A DNA stretch of 64,000 nt from Avoscillospira_A sp052117125 (lineage in GTDB: Bacteria; Bacillota; Clostridia; Oscillospirales; Oscillospiraceae): the NCBI RefSeq assembly GCF_052117125.1, contig NZ_JBQKJT010000001.1, positions 124,001 through 188,000 on the forward strand. Reading direction: 5' to 3'. Positions 32,951-39,738 of this stretch are shown here, piece after piece. Both the position numbers and the translations under genes were made by a program. How positions within the stretch are numbered: the stretch's first letter is position 1; each line of letters starts with the position of its first letter. The notes beneath the pieces are model-generated. The model made no database searches, had not been told where the DNA came from, and saw only the letters and a program-made list of their open reading frames with translations.

Positions 32951-34075
32951 TTACTGTGCCGCCTTGGCAACGACGGACTGGAAGCCGCCGATGGAGATGG
33001 AGCAGGAGGCGGCCAGATCGGCATCGGCAGCGCCGCCGGTCTCGGAGACGGCAATGCCGGTGACTTCGTCGGCGGTCTTACCGACGGTGTAGGCAGCGAA
33101 AGCGGCAGCCTGCTCGTTCCACTCCTTGCCGATGGCGCTGGCCTTGCTCATGCCGTAGTCGGTACCCAGGGTGTTCTTGGAGGCCACGGAGCCGCTCAGG
33201 TCGGTGGTAACGGTACCGGTCTGGTCAAACTCCACCTTGGGCTGGATGCCGTCGATGACGCAGGAGGTGATGACGCCGCCGTTGGTGGTGACAGCGGAAA
33301 TGGTGGTGGACACGGCCACCGCGCCCAGGGCGTCGGCGGTGGCGGAGGTGGTGTCGCCGAGGGAGGGCTCCTGGGCGATGGTCAGCACGTCGCCGGCCTG
33401 TGCGCCCAGATCGACGGCATTGTTGTAGGCCTGCTCAATGAGGCTGATGTAGCCGCCGATGGAGATGGTCACAGAGGAAGCCAGATCGGCGTCGGTGGGC
33501 TTGGTGGACTCGTCCACCGCGATGCCCTTGACCTCGTCGAGGGTCTTGCCTTCCACATAGTCGGCCAGGGCCTGCGCCTGTTCGTTCCACTCCTTGCCGA
33601 TGCCGCTGGCCTTGACCATGCCGTAATCGGCGCCCAGCTCATTCTTGGACTGGACCGGGGCGGTCAGATCGGAGGTAACGGTGCCGGTGGCGTCGAAGTT
33701 CACCTTGATCTGGATGGCGTCGATGGCGCAGGCGTCGATGACGCCCGCTTCGTTGACGGTGACGGCGACAACGCTGATATCCGCCTGACCCAGGCCGTCC
33801 TCGCCGTCGGCGGCGGACTTGGATTTGCTGATGGAGCCGGTGACGGCCAGGCCGGTCTTCACGGCTCCGGCGGCGGAACCGGTGTCCACTTCGCTGTCGT
33901 TGGTTTCGGTGGTGGTCTCGGTGTCGGTGTTGTCGGTGACCTCAGTGGTGGTGTTCTCCGTGTCTTCGGCCAGCAGTTCGGCATCGGAGACGTGGACCAC
34001 GGCGGTGCTGCCGCAGCCGGACAGGATGCCGGTCAGCATGGCACAAGCCAAGGTCAGGGCAAAAAATTTTTTCAT
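32951..34075 (-). CDS. Two-repeat surface lipoprotein, candidate flavin carrier
   Basis: 374 residues. Lipobox LSGC (Cys about 22), an acidic Thr/Glu-rich linker (to about 75), then two homologous repeats of about 135 residues, each with a beta-strand start (AVTVNEAGVIDACAIDAIQI / ITSCVIDGIQPKVEFD), TGTVTSDLTAPVQSKNELG, DYGMVKASGIGKEWNEQA and a C-terminal DADLASSVTISIGG. The last motif sits where FMN-binding domains have their flavinylated Thr, but it is not the usual SGAT. Directly upstream of apbE without a gap. A flavin role is inferred from context. Confidence 0.6.
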   Translation of the reverse strand: MKKFFALTLACAMLTGILSGCGSTAVVHVSDAELLAEDTENTTTEVTDNTDTETTTETNDSEVDTGSAAGAVKTGLAVTGSISKSKSAADGEDGLGQADISVVAVTVNEAGVIDACAIDAIQIKVNFDATGTVTSDLTAPVQSKNELGADYGMVKASGIGKEWNEQAQALADYVEGKTLDEVKGIAVDESTKPTDADLASSVTISIGGYISLIEQAYNNAVDLGAQAGDVLTIAQEPSLGDTTSATADALGAVAVSTTISAVTTNGGVITSCVIDGIQPKVEFDQTGTVTTDLSGSVASKNTLGTDYGMSKASAIGKEWNEQAAAFAAYTVGKTADEVTGIAVSETGGAADADLAASCSISIGGFQSVVAKAAQ

Positions 34076-34307
34076 GTCTTCTCCTCCTGGAAAGTTTAGT
34101 CTATTCCAAACGCGGTTTTCCCGCATCTTTGGCGAATTTGTTTAATATCCTGTACTCCCATTGCAGAAATAGGGTTATTTATCGTGGTGCAGGGCGGCAT
34201 ATGCCTTCGGTGGGGCACGGAGGTTTTTCCCCTACGAACCATATGGGCAGTCCGTGCGGTGTTATGTACGTTCACATCGCGCCGGGACGAAACCATCCCA
34301 TCGAACA

Positions 34308-34540
34308 TCCTTCCGGCGGGGCTGAGGGGCCTTGGCCCTCCCACCGCAACAATGCGAAGCATGGATTGAGCGCGTTACCGCGCCCATTCTGAGGCACCGC
34401 ACCAAATCAAAATAACAATCCAAACTATAAAAGTTTTACTCGATTTTTTTCAAAAAATCGCAGGGGTCCAGGGGGCAGCGCCCCCGGTCGCTGGCCGCAG
34501 CCAGCGAAATCCCCGCCCGTCGCAACGGGCGAACTCCCCC
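34308..34540 (+). repeat. Mosaic hairpin repeat, copy O with long arm
   Basis: Long arm (CCGGCGGGGCTGAGGGGCC, CAACAATGCGAAGCATGG, GCACCGCACCAAATC), T-hairpin, GGGGGCAGCGCCCCC, CGCTGGC-CGCA-GCCAGCG and CGCCCGT-CGCA-ACGGGCG. Abuts the Gx transporter stop. The 230 bases between it and the lipoprotein start (34080-34307) hold no gene I can support. Confidence 0.9.
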
Positions 34541-34541
34541 T

Positions 34542-35066
34542 TTACCCGCTCCCCTGCCGCAGCCGCAGTCCCGTGCCCAGGAGTCCCCGGAAGCCGTAAA
34601 CGGCGACGGTGCCGGTGATGGCGCCGGTCACCAGGGAGACCAGCAGCAGAAAGGGCAGATAGGCCCAGACGTAGGACGAGCCGAGGACCAGGGCGGCCAC
34701 GGAGAGCTGGCCGATGTTGTGGGCGGCGGCGCCGGCCATGGAGACGCCGTACAGGGAGAGGGCGCGGCAGCGTTGCAGGGCGGCCATGACCAGCAGGGCC
34801 AGGAGCCCGCCGCCGATGGAAAAGAGGAACGCCGTCACGCCGGTGGAGAACAGGGACCCCAGGGCGCAGCGCAGAACGAGAATCATCCCGGCTTCCCGGA
34901 CCGTCAGGAAATAGAGTGCAAAGACGGTGACGAGATTGGCCAGTCCCAGCTTGACGCCGGGCAGGGGGACGAGCAATTGCAGGGGGAAAAACCGTTCCAT
35001 ATAGGAAAGGGCCAGGGCCAGGGCCGTAAGGATGGCCCCCATGGTGAGACGTTTGGTGTGTTGCAC
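34542..35066 (-). CDS. Gx transporter family protein (heptaprenyl diphosphate synthase component I-like)
   Basis: 174 residues with five or six membrane segments. Features LPGVKLGLANLVTVFALYFL, GSLFSTGVTAFLFSIGGG and GVSMAGAAAHNIGQ are typical of Gx (Hpre_diP_synt_I) proteins, an ECF-S-like family often beside apbE, NusG-II and rnf genes and suspected in quinone, flavin or thiamine-type supply. GTG start at 35066 with GGGAGGGG close upstream. Follows the NusG-II gene by 13 bases. Confidence 0.85.
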   Translation of the reverse strand: MQHTKRLTMGAILTALALALSYMERFFPLQLLVPLPGVKLGLANLVTVFALYFLTVREAGMILVLRCALGSLFSTGVTAFLFSIGGGLLALLVMAALQRCRALSLYGVSMAGAAAHNIGQLSVAALVLGSSYVWAYLPFLLLVSLVTGAITGTVAVYGFRGLLGTGLRLRQGSG

Positions 35067-35079
35067 GGCATCCCCTCCC

Positions 35080-35469
35080 CTAGCGGCTGACGCCGTCAAT
35101 GTCGGGTTCCGCGCTGCCGCCGGTGAGACGGACTTCCACGCCGTTGGGCAGACACACGATGGTCTGGCCGGTGTAGGAGATCCAACCGGTGTGGACACAG
35201 TCCTGGGTGGGGCAGTCGGAATGGGTGACGGCGACCTTGCCGAACTCGACGGTGACGGTGTTGGTGTAATCGCCGGAGACGTCAAAGGTCACCTGGGACA
35301 TGGCGGGGACCGTTTTGACCAGGGCGCCGTTCTGCCAGACCTCCACGGTGGCCGGTTCCACGGCGGCATTGCGCAGGAAGGACAGCAGAGACGCCCCGGC
35401 CAGCAGCAGCACACAGAGGATCACCAACCCGTCGGCGGGCCGAAAACGCAGAATGGGGGACGATGCCAT
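35080..35469 (-). CDS. NusG domain II-containing membrane protein
   Basis: 129 residues. One N-terminal membrane helix (about 13-32, LVILCVLLLAGASLL), then a small extracytosolic beta domain resembling NusG domain II: VEVWQNGALVKTVP, VTVEFGKVAVTHSDCP and QDCVHTGWISYTGQTIVCLP, with three cysteines. The family regularly accompanies Gx transporters and apbE in Firmicutes, suggesting a role in extracytosolic redox chemistry; mechanism unknown. Confidence 0.85.
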   Translation of the reverse strand: MASSPILRFRPADGLVILCVLLLAGASLLSFLRNAAVEPATVEVWQNGALVKTVPAMSQVTFDVSGDYTNTVTVEFGKVAVTHSDCPTQDCVHTGWISYTGQTIVCLPNGVEVRLTGGSAEPDIDGVSR

Positions 35470-35517
35470 GGAAGCCTCCTTAGTATCGATAGAAACATAT
35501 CAATATGTCCATAGGAA

Positions 35518-35546
35518 AGAGTACCAGTCCCGATGGCGTTTGTCAA
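35518..35546 (-). promoter_or_regulatory. Promoter of the NusG-II/Gx operon
   Basis: Minus strand TTGACA, 17-base spacer, TACTCT; the start codon lies about 49 bases downstream. A palindrome ACATATCAATATGT lies between them (about 35494-35508), possibly an operator. Confidence 0.7.
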
Positions 35547-35601
35547 GATGGTGTCGAAAATTTCCATATTGCGCCGATGGGAAATCCGATGGCAAGCAAT
35601 G

Positions 35602-35632
35602 AAAAAGCGCCGCCTCCTGTGGAGACGGCGCT
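35602..35632 (-). terminator. Terminator after the polyferredoxin gene
   Basis: Minus strand stem of 12 pairs, AGCGCCGTCTCC / GGAGGCGGCGCT with one G-U and loop ACA, then TTTTT. The polyferredoxin therefore seems to be transcribed separately from the NusG-II operon. Confidence 0.8.
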
Positions 35633-35654
35633 GGAAAAAAAACCGCAGGAAGAA

Positions 35655-36038
35655 TCAGGCCTCGACAACCTCAAGGATTTCCATGGGACATGCCTTGGCG
35701 CAGATGCCGCAGGCGATGCACTTGGAAGCGGGCTGATCGGCGACCTTGACCAACACATGGAAGGGACATGCCTCGGCGCACTTACCGCACTGGGTGCAGA
35801 GCTTTTTGTTGATGGTGTAAACGCCCTTGGCGTTCTGGGTGATGGCGCCGTACTCGCAGGCCTTGGCGCACTTGCCGCACTGGACGCAGACCATGGGCTT
35901 GGCGGCGCCGTTCTTAGCGACGATCTGGATGCAGGACTTATCGGGATGGAATTCCTTGTAGAACGCGTTGGAGCAGGCCTGGACGCAAGCCAGGCAGGCC
36001 ATACATTCGCTACCCTTTTTGACTGTCAGCTTTTTCAT
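35655..36038 (-). CDS. Polyferredoxin with four [4Fe-4S] motifs
   Basis: 127 residues with four CxxCxxCxxxC motifs: CMACLACVQAC, CVQCGKCAKAC, CTQCGKCAEAC and CIACGICAKAC, giving two tandem 2x[4Fe-4S] ferredoxin units. Cytosolic, without a signal. It could feed electrons into the nearby RnfC subunit or act with other oxidoreductases. It has its own terminator and SD (AAGGGG). A dedicated donor replacing RnfB would be an attractive but unproven reading. Confidence 0.9.
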   Translation of the reverse strand: MKKLTVKKGSECMACLACVQACSNAFYKEFHPDKSCIQIVAKNGAAKPMVCVQCGKCAKACEYGAITQNAKGVYTINKKLCTQCGKCAEACPFHVLVKVADQPASKCIACGICAKACPMEILEVVEA

Positions 36039-36253
36039 ATGTAAAGTACCCCTTTATTTGTGTGTTTGCGTTTTTGTTCAGCGATATCATTATACTGTTT
36101 TCCGGTAAAAGAATCAACAGTGATTTTCTCAAAAAATGGTGGGGCAATTTGGCGGAAATCGCCACAACTGGTAGGGATTTGCATAGTGACGGGAGGAAAA
36201 ACGGCACATACTACGTCTGGAGATACGAGATTTACCACAAGGAGGAATTTTCG

Positions 36254-36532
36254 ATGAAACAGACGGTAACCATGATTATGGCGCTTTTGTTGGCGGCGGG
36301 GCTGACGGCCTGCGGCAACAGCGTATCCCAGATGGTGGACAAGGCGGAGGACGAGGTAACGGAGTACCGTGGGAACGTATCGACCACCCATGACGGCCGG
36401 GTGAACGGGACCAATCCGTCCAAGGAGACGGACCGGAGCGACCGGACCGACCGGACGGGCCGGGAGCCGGTGCGGCCCATGCCCCGGACCCAGACACCGA
36501 ACACGGATTCCATGGGCGCGGGGATGCGGTAA
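36254..36532 (+). CDS. Small secreted lipoprotein, disordered
   Basis: 92 residues. Lipobox LTAC (Cys about 20) followed by a polar, charged, Pro-rich tail with DRSDRTDRTGREPVRPMPR and no folded domain visible. ATG 36254 follows AGGAGG. Own terminator. Role unknown; may be a surface linker. Confidence 0.6.
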   Translation: MKQTVTMIMALLLAAGLTACGNSVSQMVDKAEDEVTEYRGNVSTTHDGRVNGTNPSKETDRSDRTDRTGREPVRPMPRTQTPNTDSMGAGMR

Positions 36533-36536
36533 AAAA

Positions 36537-36561
36537 GGCGGGGGCCAGCCCCCGCCTTTTT
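36537..36561 (+). terminator. Terminator after the small lipoprotein
   Basis: GGCGGGGGC / GCCCCCGCC stem with a tiny loop, then TTTTT; flanked by AAAAAA on the 5' side, so it may also work for the opposite strand. Confidence 0.85.
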
Positions 36562-36611
36562 GTTCTTTTGCCGCAACCGGCAGATTGTTCAACGCCTGAT
36601 GACCGGTTGGG

Positions 36612-36716
36612 GCATTTCGCCCCGTGCGCGGGGCGGGTATTTCGCGCCGTGCGCGGCGCGACCGGGGCTTTGCCCCTGGACCCCAGAATTTTTTCGAGAA
36701 AAAATTCAGTAAAAGC
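36612..36716 (-). repeat. Mosaic hairpin repeat, copy P
   Basis: CGCCCCG-TGCG-CGGGGCG, CGCGCCG-TGCG-CGGCGCG, CGGGGCTTTGCCCC, then T-hairpin GAATTTTTTCGAGAAAAAATTC and AGTAAAAGC. The T-hairpin variant matches copy A. Abuts the phosphatase-GNAT stop with its T-hairpin end. Confidence 0.88.
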
Positions 36717-36717
36717 T

Positions 36718-37875
36718 TTATACTGTTATCAATGCGGGTTCCAGGTCCCGGTTTAAATCCATATTAAAATCCATCAACCACAGGGTCTTCCCTGCCCCGG
36801 CCACGGTACCGGCCTCCGTCATGCCGTTTCGGCGGTAAAACCGGACGGCCCCCGGATTTTCCGGCGACACCGCCAGCTCCAAATGGGTTCTGCCCAACCG
36901 CCGGTAAAAGCTGACGGCCTGACCGATCAGTTGGACGCCCAATCCCAACCGCCGGTACTCCGGCAGCAGATAGAGAAACGGGATATACCCCACGCGCCGC
37001 TCCGCGCCCCGGTTCAGATCCAATTGCAGCAGACCCGCCGGTTCGTCGCCCAGCATGGCCTGACAGATGGCCCACGGTTCTCCGGCGGCGCGGCCCACGG
37101 CGTCGGCGTAATACGCCGTTCCGTCATGGAAGCTGCCCGGCCCGTAGATGCCCTCCCAGGCTTCCCGGCGGCACTGGACATACCACTGGGGATCGTTGCC
37201 CAGGGGCCGGAACCAAAGATTCCGGTCCCGCCGGACCCGGTCCTTTCTCCACCAATTCTGTTTGGCGAAGGTGGATAAATTTTCCGGTACATGGCTGTTG
37301 TCGTTGCGGTAAATCTCCCGATACCGGCCACCGTCGTATTCCAGCAGGGTGACGCCGGTGTTGTCACAGTGGCCCGCCTCCTGTCCGGGGAACAGGCCCT
37401 CCAGCATAGCCCGAATGACGCAGCCATGGGTGAAAATGGCCACCGTTTTTCCGTCGTGCCACTGGGCCACCCGCTCCAGCGTATCCAGGAACCGCCGCTG
37501 ATAAACGAGAAAATCCTCCGCCCCGTCCACGTGCCACTCCCGGGGCCGGTGGCTGAAGGCCGTCAGCTGGTCCCGCTGCTCCCGTTCCAGCAGGCCGAAG
37601 GGCAAATCCTCCCAGGGGCCAAGATAGACCTCCCGGAATCCCGGTTCCAGCCGCAGGGGCAAATCCCTCGGTTCGTAGACGGCCCGGGCCGTGACCCGGG
37701 TCCGCACCAGATCACTGCTGTAGCAAACGTCGATGGGTTCGCCCTGGAAGCGCCGTTCCAGCGCGGCAATCTGTTTCAATCCGTCGTGGGTGACGTTGCT
37801 GTTATAGTGGCCGTGGATGCGGCGGAACAGATTGCCCTCGGCCTCGGCGTGGCGGATGATATAGAGTTTTGTCAT
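36718..37875 (-). CDS. Histidine phosphatase / GNAT acetyltransferase fusion
   Basis: 385 residues. Residues 1-195 form a phosphoglycerate-mutase-like histidine phosphatase: catalytic IIRHAEAEGN (His about 8), YSSDLVRTRVTA, FREVYLGPWE and the second catalytic His in IFTHGCVIRAML. Residues from about 215 form a GNAT domain with acetyl-CoA loop LYLLPEYRRLGLGVQLI and SPENPGAVRFYRRNGM. A single ATG and no internal SD support one fused protein. Substrates unknown. It is followed 5' by the OMP-decarboxylase-like gene with 1 base between them, so they are coupled. Confidence 0.85.
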   Translation of the reverse strand: MTKLYIIRHAEAEGNLFRRIHGHYNSNVTHDGLKQIAALERRFQGEPIDVCYSSDLVRTRVTARAVYEPRDLPLRLEPGFREVYLGPWEDLPFGLLEREQRDQLTAFSHRPREWHVDGAEDFLVYQRRFLDTLERVAQWHDGKTVAIFTHGCVIRAMLEGLFPGQEAGHCDNTGVTLLEYDGGRYREIYRNDNSHVPENLSTFAKQNWWRKDRVRRDRNLWFRPLGNDPQWYVQCRREAWEGIYGPGSFHDGTAYYADAVGRAAGEPWAICQAMLGDEPAGLLQLDLNRGAERRVGYIPFLYLLPEYRRLGLGVQLIGQAVSFYRRLGRTHLELAVSPENPGAVRFYRRNGMTEAGTVAGAGKTLWLMDFNMDLNRDLEPALITV

Positions 37876-37876
37876 G

Positions 37877-38776
37877 TCACATCACCTTCACATGGCGGGC
37901 CAGCTCGTCCCGCAGCCGTTCTCCGGCCAGCTGGAGCGCGCCCGCCGGGTCGGTCGGATGGCGTTCCCAGGCGTCCAGAAGACCGGACGTAATTTCCATG
38001 ACGGCCCCATGGCCGTACTTGTCAAAGAGCCGGGTCATATCCTTAAAGGAGGAGCCGTGGACCGTGCGGCCGGGAATCAGGAAGAACAGCCGTTCATAGC
38101 GGCGGCGCAGTTCGGCGGCGGCGTCGGCGCTGCGGGGGCACAGGGCCACGCCGACGCGGGAGAACCCGGAGCCATCCTCCATCCCCACGCTCCAGCGGAC
38201 GGCCAGATCGGCCATGGCCGTGTGAACGACCCGGTCGCCGGAGATCAGGTCCTGGACCTCCCGGGCCGATTTATCGGCGGTGCGGGCCTGGACAAAAATG
38301 CTTTTGTTGAGGGTTTTACAGTGGGCCAGGTAGGGTTTGACGCCGTCGCTGCCGGTGTACCCGCCGATGGACAGGCCATGGATGGGCCAAGGCTGTTCCC
38401 ACGGTTCATTCTGAGCGCTCAAGGGGCCGAAATAGGTGGCAGCCGACAGTTCCGCCGCCGCCGGATGGTCGGAGCGGCCCGTCTCCAACAGGACATAATA
38501 CCCCAGGGATTGGGCGTAGGCGCACAGGTCACGGACCACATCGAGGCCGCGGCTGCCCAGCCGTTCAAACCAGACGGGATGGAATTTCACCGCCGGGATG
38601 GAATCGGCCAACGCATCCAAAATCGTTCTGCCCCAGGATTCGTAAGCCGCCGCCAGATCGGCGACGGAGCCGCCGCTCCAGACCGACGGCGGCAGGAGGG
38701 CCGGGGTCAGATCGAGACTGACCAAGGCCGGGGTTCGTTTTTCACAAATTTTCCGCTGTAACAGTTCCATGGACAT
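37877..38776 (-). CDS. OMP decarboxylase-like (PyrF type 2) protein lacking the catalytic lysine
   Basis: 299 residues, TIM-barrel of the type 2 PyrF family: ALVSLDLTPALLP, VKFHPVWFERLG and the phosphate-binding end FFLIPGRTVHGSS match. The catalytic DxKxxD motif is replaced: residues 98-103 read ETGRSD, so the lysine is Gly100 and the first Asp is Glu98. It is therefore unlikely to decarboxylate OMP and may have another role, or bind nucleotides only. It starts 1 base before the phosphatase-GNAT gene. Start 38776, with a second in-frame ATG two codons later. Confidence 0.75.
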   Translation of the reverse strand: MSMELLQRKICEKRTPALVSLDLTPALLPPSVWSGGSVADLAAAYESWGRTILDALADSIPAVKFHPVWFERLGSRGLDVVRDLCAYAQSLGYYVLLETGRSDHPAAAELSAATYFGPLSAQNEPWEQPWPIHGLSIGGYTGSDGVKPYLAHCKTLNKSIFVQARTADKSAREVQDLISGDRVVHTAMADLAVRWSVGMEDGSGFSRVGVALCPRSADAAAELRRRYERLFFLIPGRTVHGSSFKDMTRLFDKYGHGAVMEITSGLLDAWERHPTDPAGALQLAGERLRDELARHVKVM

Positions 38777-38919
38777 ACAAACCCACCGTTCTTTCTTTCA
38801 GATAGCAGTATCATATCATAGAAATGTGCGTCTGCCTAGGGTGACGTGACTGGGGGAAATTGCATGGGTGAGAGGGGGCAAAGTGGGATATGCTATGGTC
38901 GGAGAGGAGGTTGAATGTT

Positions 38920-39084
38920 ATGGAGATGAAAGGACTTGCCGCCGCTGTAGGCGCAGGGATGCTGGCTGGTGCGGCCGTGATGATGATGGTACCCAAGCGG
39001 TCGGCCATGTATCAGGCCGCCGACGACGCTGCGCATACCATCAAGCGCAAGGTATCGGACGTCGTGGACGACATGATGCACTGA
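38920..39084 (+). CDS. Small membrane-associated protein, YtxH-like
   Basis: 54 residues: one N-terminal hydrophobic helix (about 5-25, AAAVGAGMLAGAAVMMMVP) and a charged C-terminal helix (AADDAAHTIKRKVSDVVDDMM), the pattern of YtxH-like proteins. ATG 38920 follows GGAGAGGAGG by 9 bases; upstream ATGs in frame lack an SD. Function unknown. Confidence 0.6.
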   Translation: MEMKGLAAAVGAGMLAGAAVMMMVPKRSAMYQAADDAAHTIKRKVSDVVDDMMH

Positions 39085-39147
39085 GCATCAGAGGGCGGGC
39101 GGCAGGAGCCGCCCGCCCGGCCCCGGACTTACATCGCACCCAAAAGA

Positions 39148-39385
39148 AAAAAGTTTTACTCGATTTTTTTCAAAAAATCGCGGAGTCCAGAGGCAGCGCC
39201 TCTGGTCGCCCGTCGCAACGGGCGAAACTCCCGCCCGCCGCAGCGGGCGAAATCCCCGCGCCGCGCACGGCGCGAAACACCCCATCGTCCCAAACCGCCA
39301 TCCGCAGATGGCGGAATCCCCGGGGCCGTCATGGACGGCCCCATGGTCCGCCGCTCCCGCCATAGGCGGGGTGCGGCGGACCATC
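39148..39385 (+). repeat. Mosaic hairpin repeat, copy Q (long form)
   Basis: T-hairpin, G-rich hairpin AGAGGCAGCGCCTCT, CGCCCGT-CGCA-ACGGGCG, CGCCCGC-CGCA-GCGGGCG, CGCGCCG-CGCA-CGGCGCG with 7-nt linkers, then CCGCCATC-CGCA-GATGGCGG, GGGGCCGTC/GACGGCCCC and GGTCCGCCGC/GCGGCGGACC. Same long architecture as copy A with different but still paired stems. Confidence 0.92.
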
Positions 39386-39499
39386 ATCCAGCGTACCCAC
39401 CGCCCCCGCAGCCGGTTCGTGACACAGTATGCACCTGGTAAGGGACGAACTGCCCTACGTGGTTCGTGGTGCGAGTATGTCATCGAACGCGGTACGACA

Positions 39500-39545
39500 T
39501 AAGGCCGCCGTCCACCACCCGCTGACGGGGTGGGGACGGCGGCCT
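39500..39545 (+). terminator. Large hairpin between copies Q and R
   Basis: GGCCGCCGTCCACCACCC paired with GGTGGGGACGGCGGCC (one bulge), loop GCTGACGG. Terminator-like but without a clean U-tract. The remaining 39386-39500 contains nothing I can assign. Confidence 0.4.
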
Positions 39546-39560
39546 TCGGCTTTGCCGGGA

Positions 39561-39737
39561 GTTGCGCCATCTGCGGATGGCGCTATGGACGATTGAGGAG
39601 TTCGCCCGCTGCGGCGGGCGGGAATTTCGCTGGCTGCGGCCAGCGGGAGTTTCGCCCCGTGCGCGGGGCGACCGGGGCTTTGCCCCTGGACCCCACGATT
39701 TTTTGAAAAAAATCGAGTAAAACTTTTATTGTTTTGC
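39561..39737 (-). repeat. Mosaic hairpin repeat, copy R
   Basis: GCGCCATC-TGCG-GATGGCGC, CGCCCGC-TGCG-GCGGGCG, CGCTGGC-TGCG-GCCAGCG, CGCCCCG-TGCG-CGGGGCG, CGGGGCTTTGCCCC, then T-hairpin and AGTAAAAC. Abuts the M20 hydrolase stop with the T-hairpin end. Confidence 0.9.
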
Positions 39738-39738
39738 T

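Noticed and set aside
32744..34099. 451-residue plus-strand ORF over the two-repeat lipoprotein
   Set aside because: Gly-rich shadow of a gene with lipobox and SD on the other strand.
8094..39640. CRISPR array interpretation of the CGCA-loop hairpin units
   Set aside because: Units are 18-nt hairpins with 7-nt linkers and no variable spacers of 30 bases; no cas genes.
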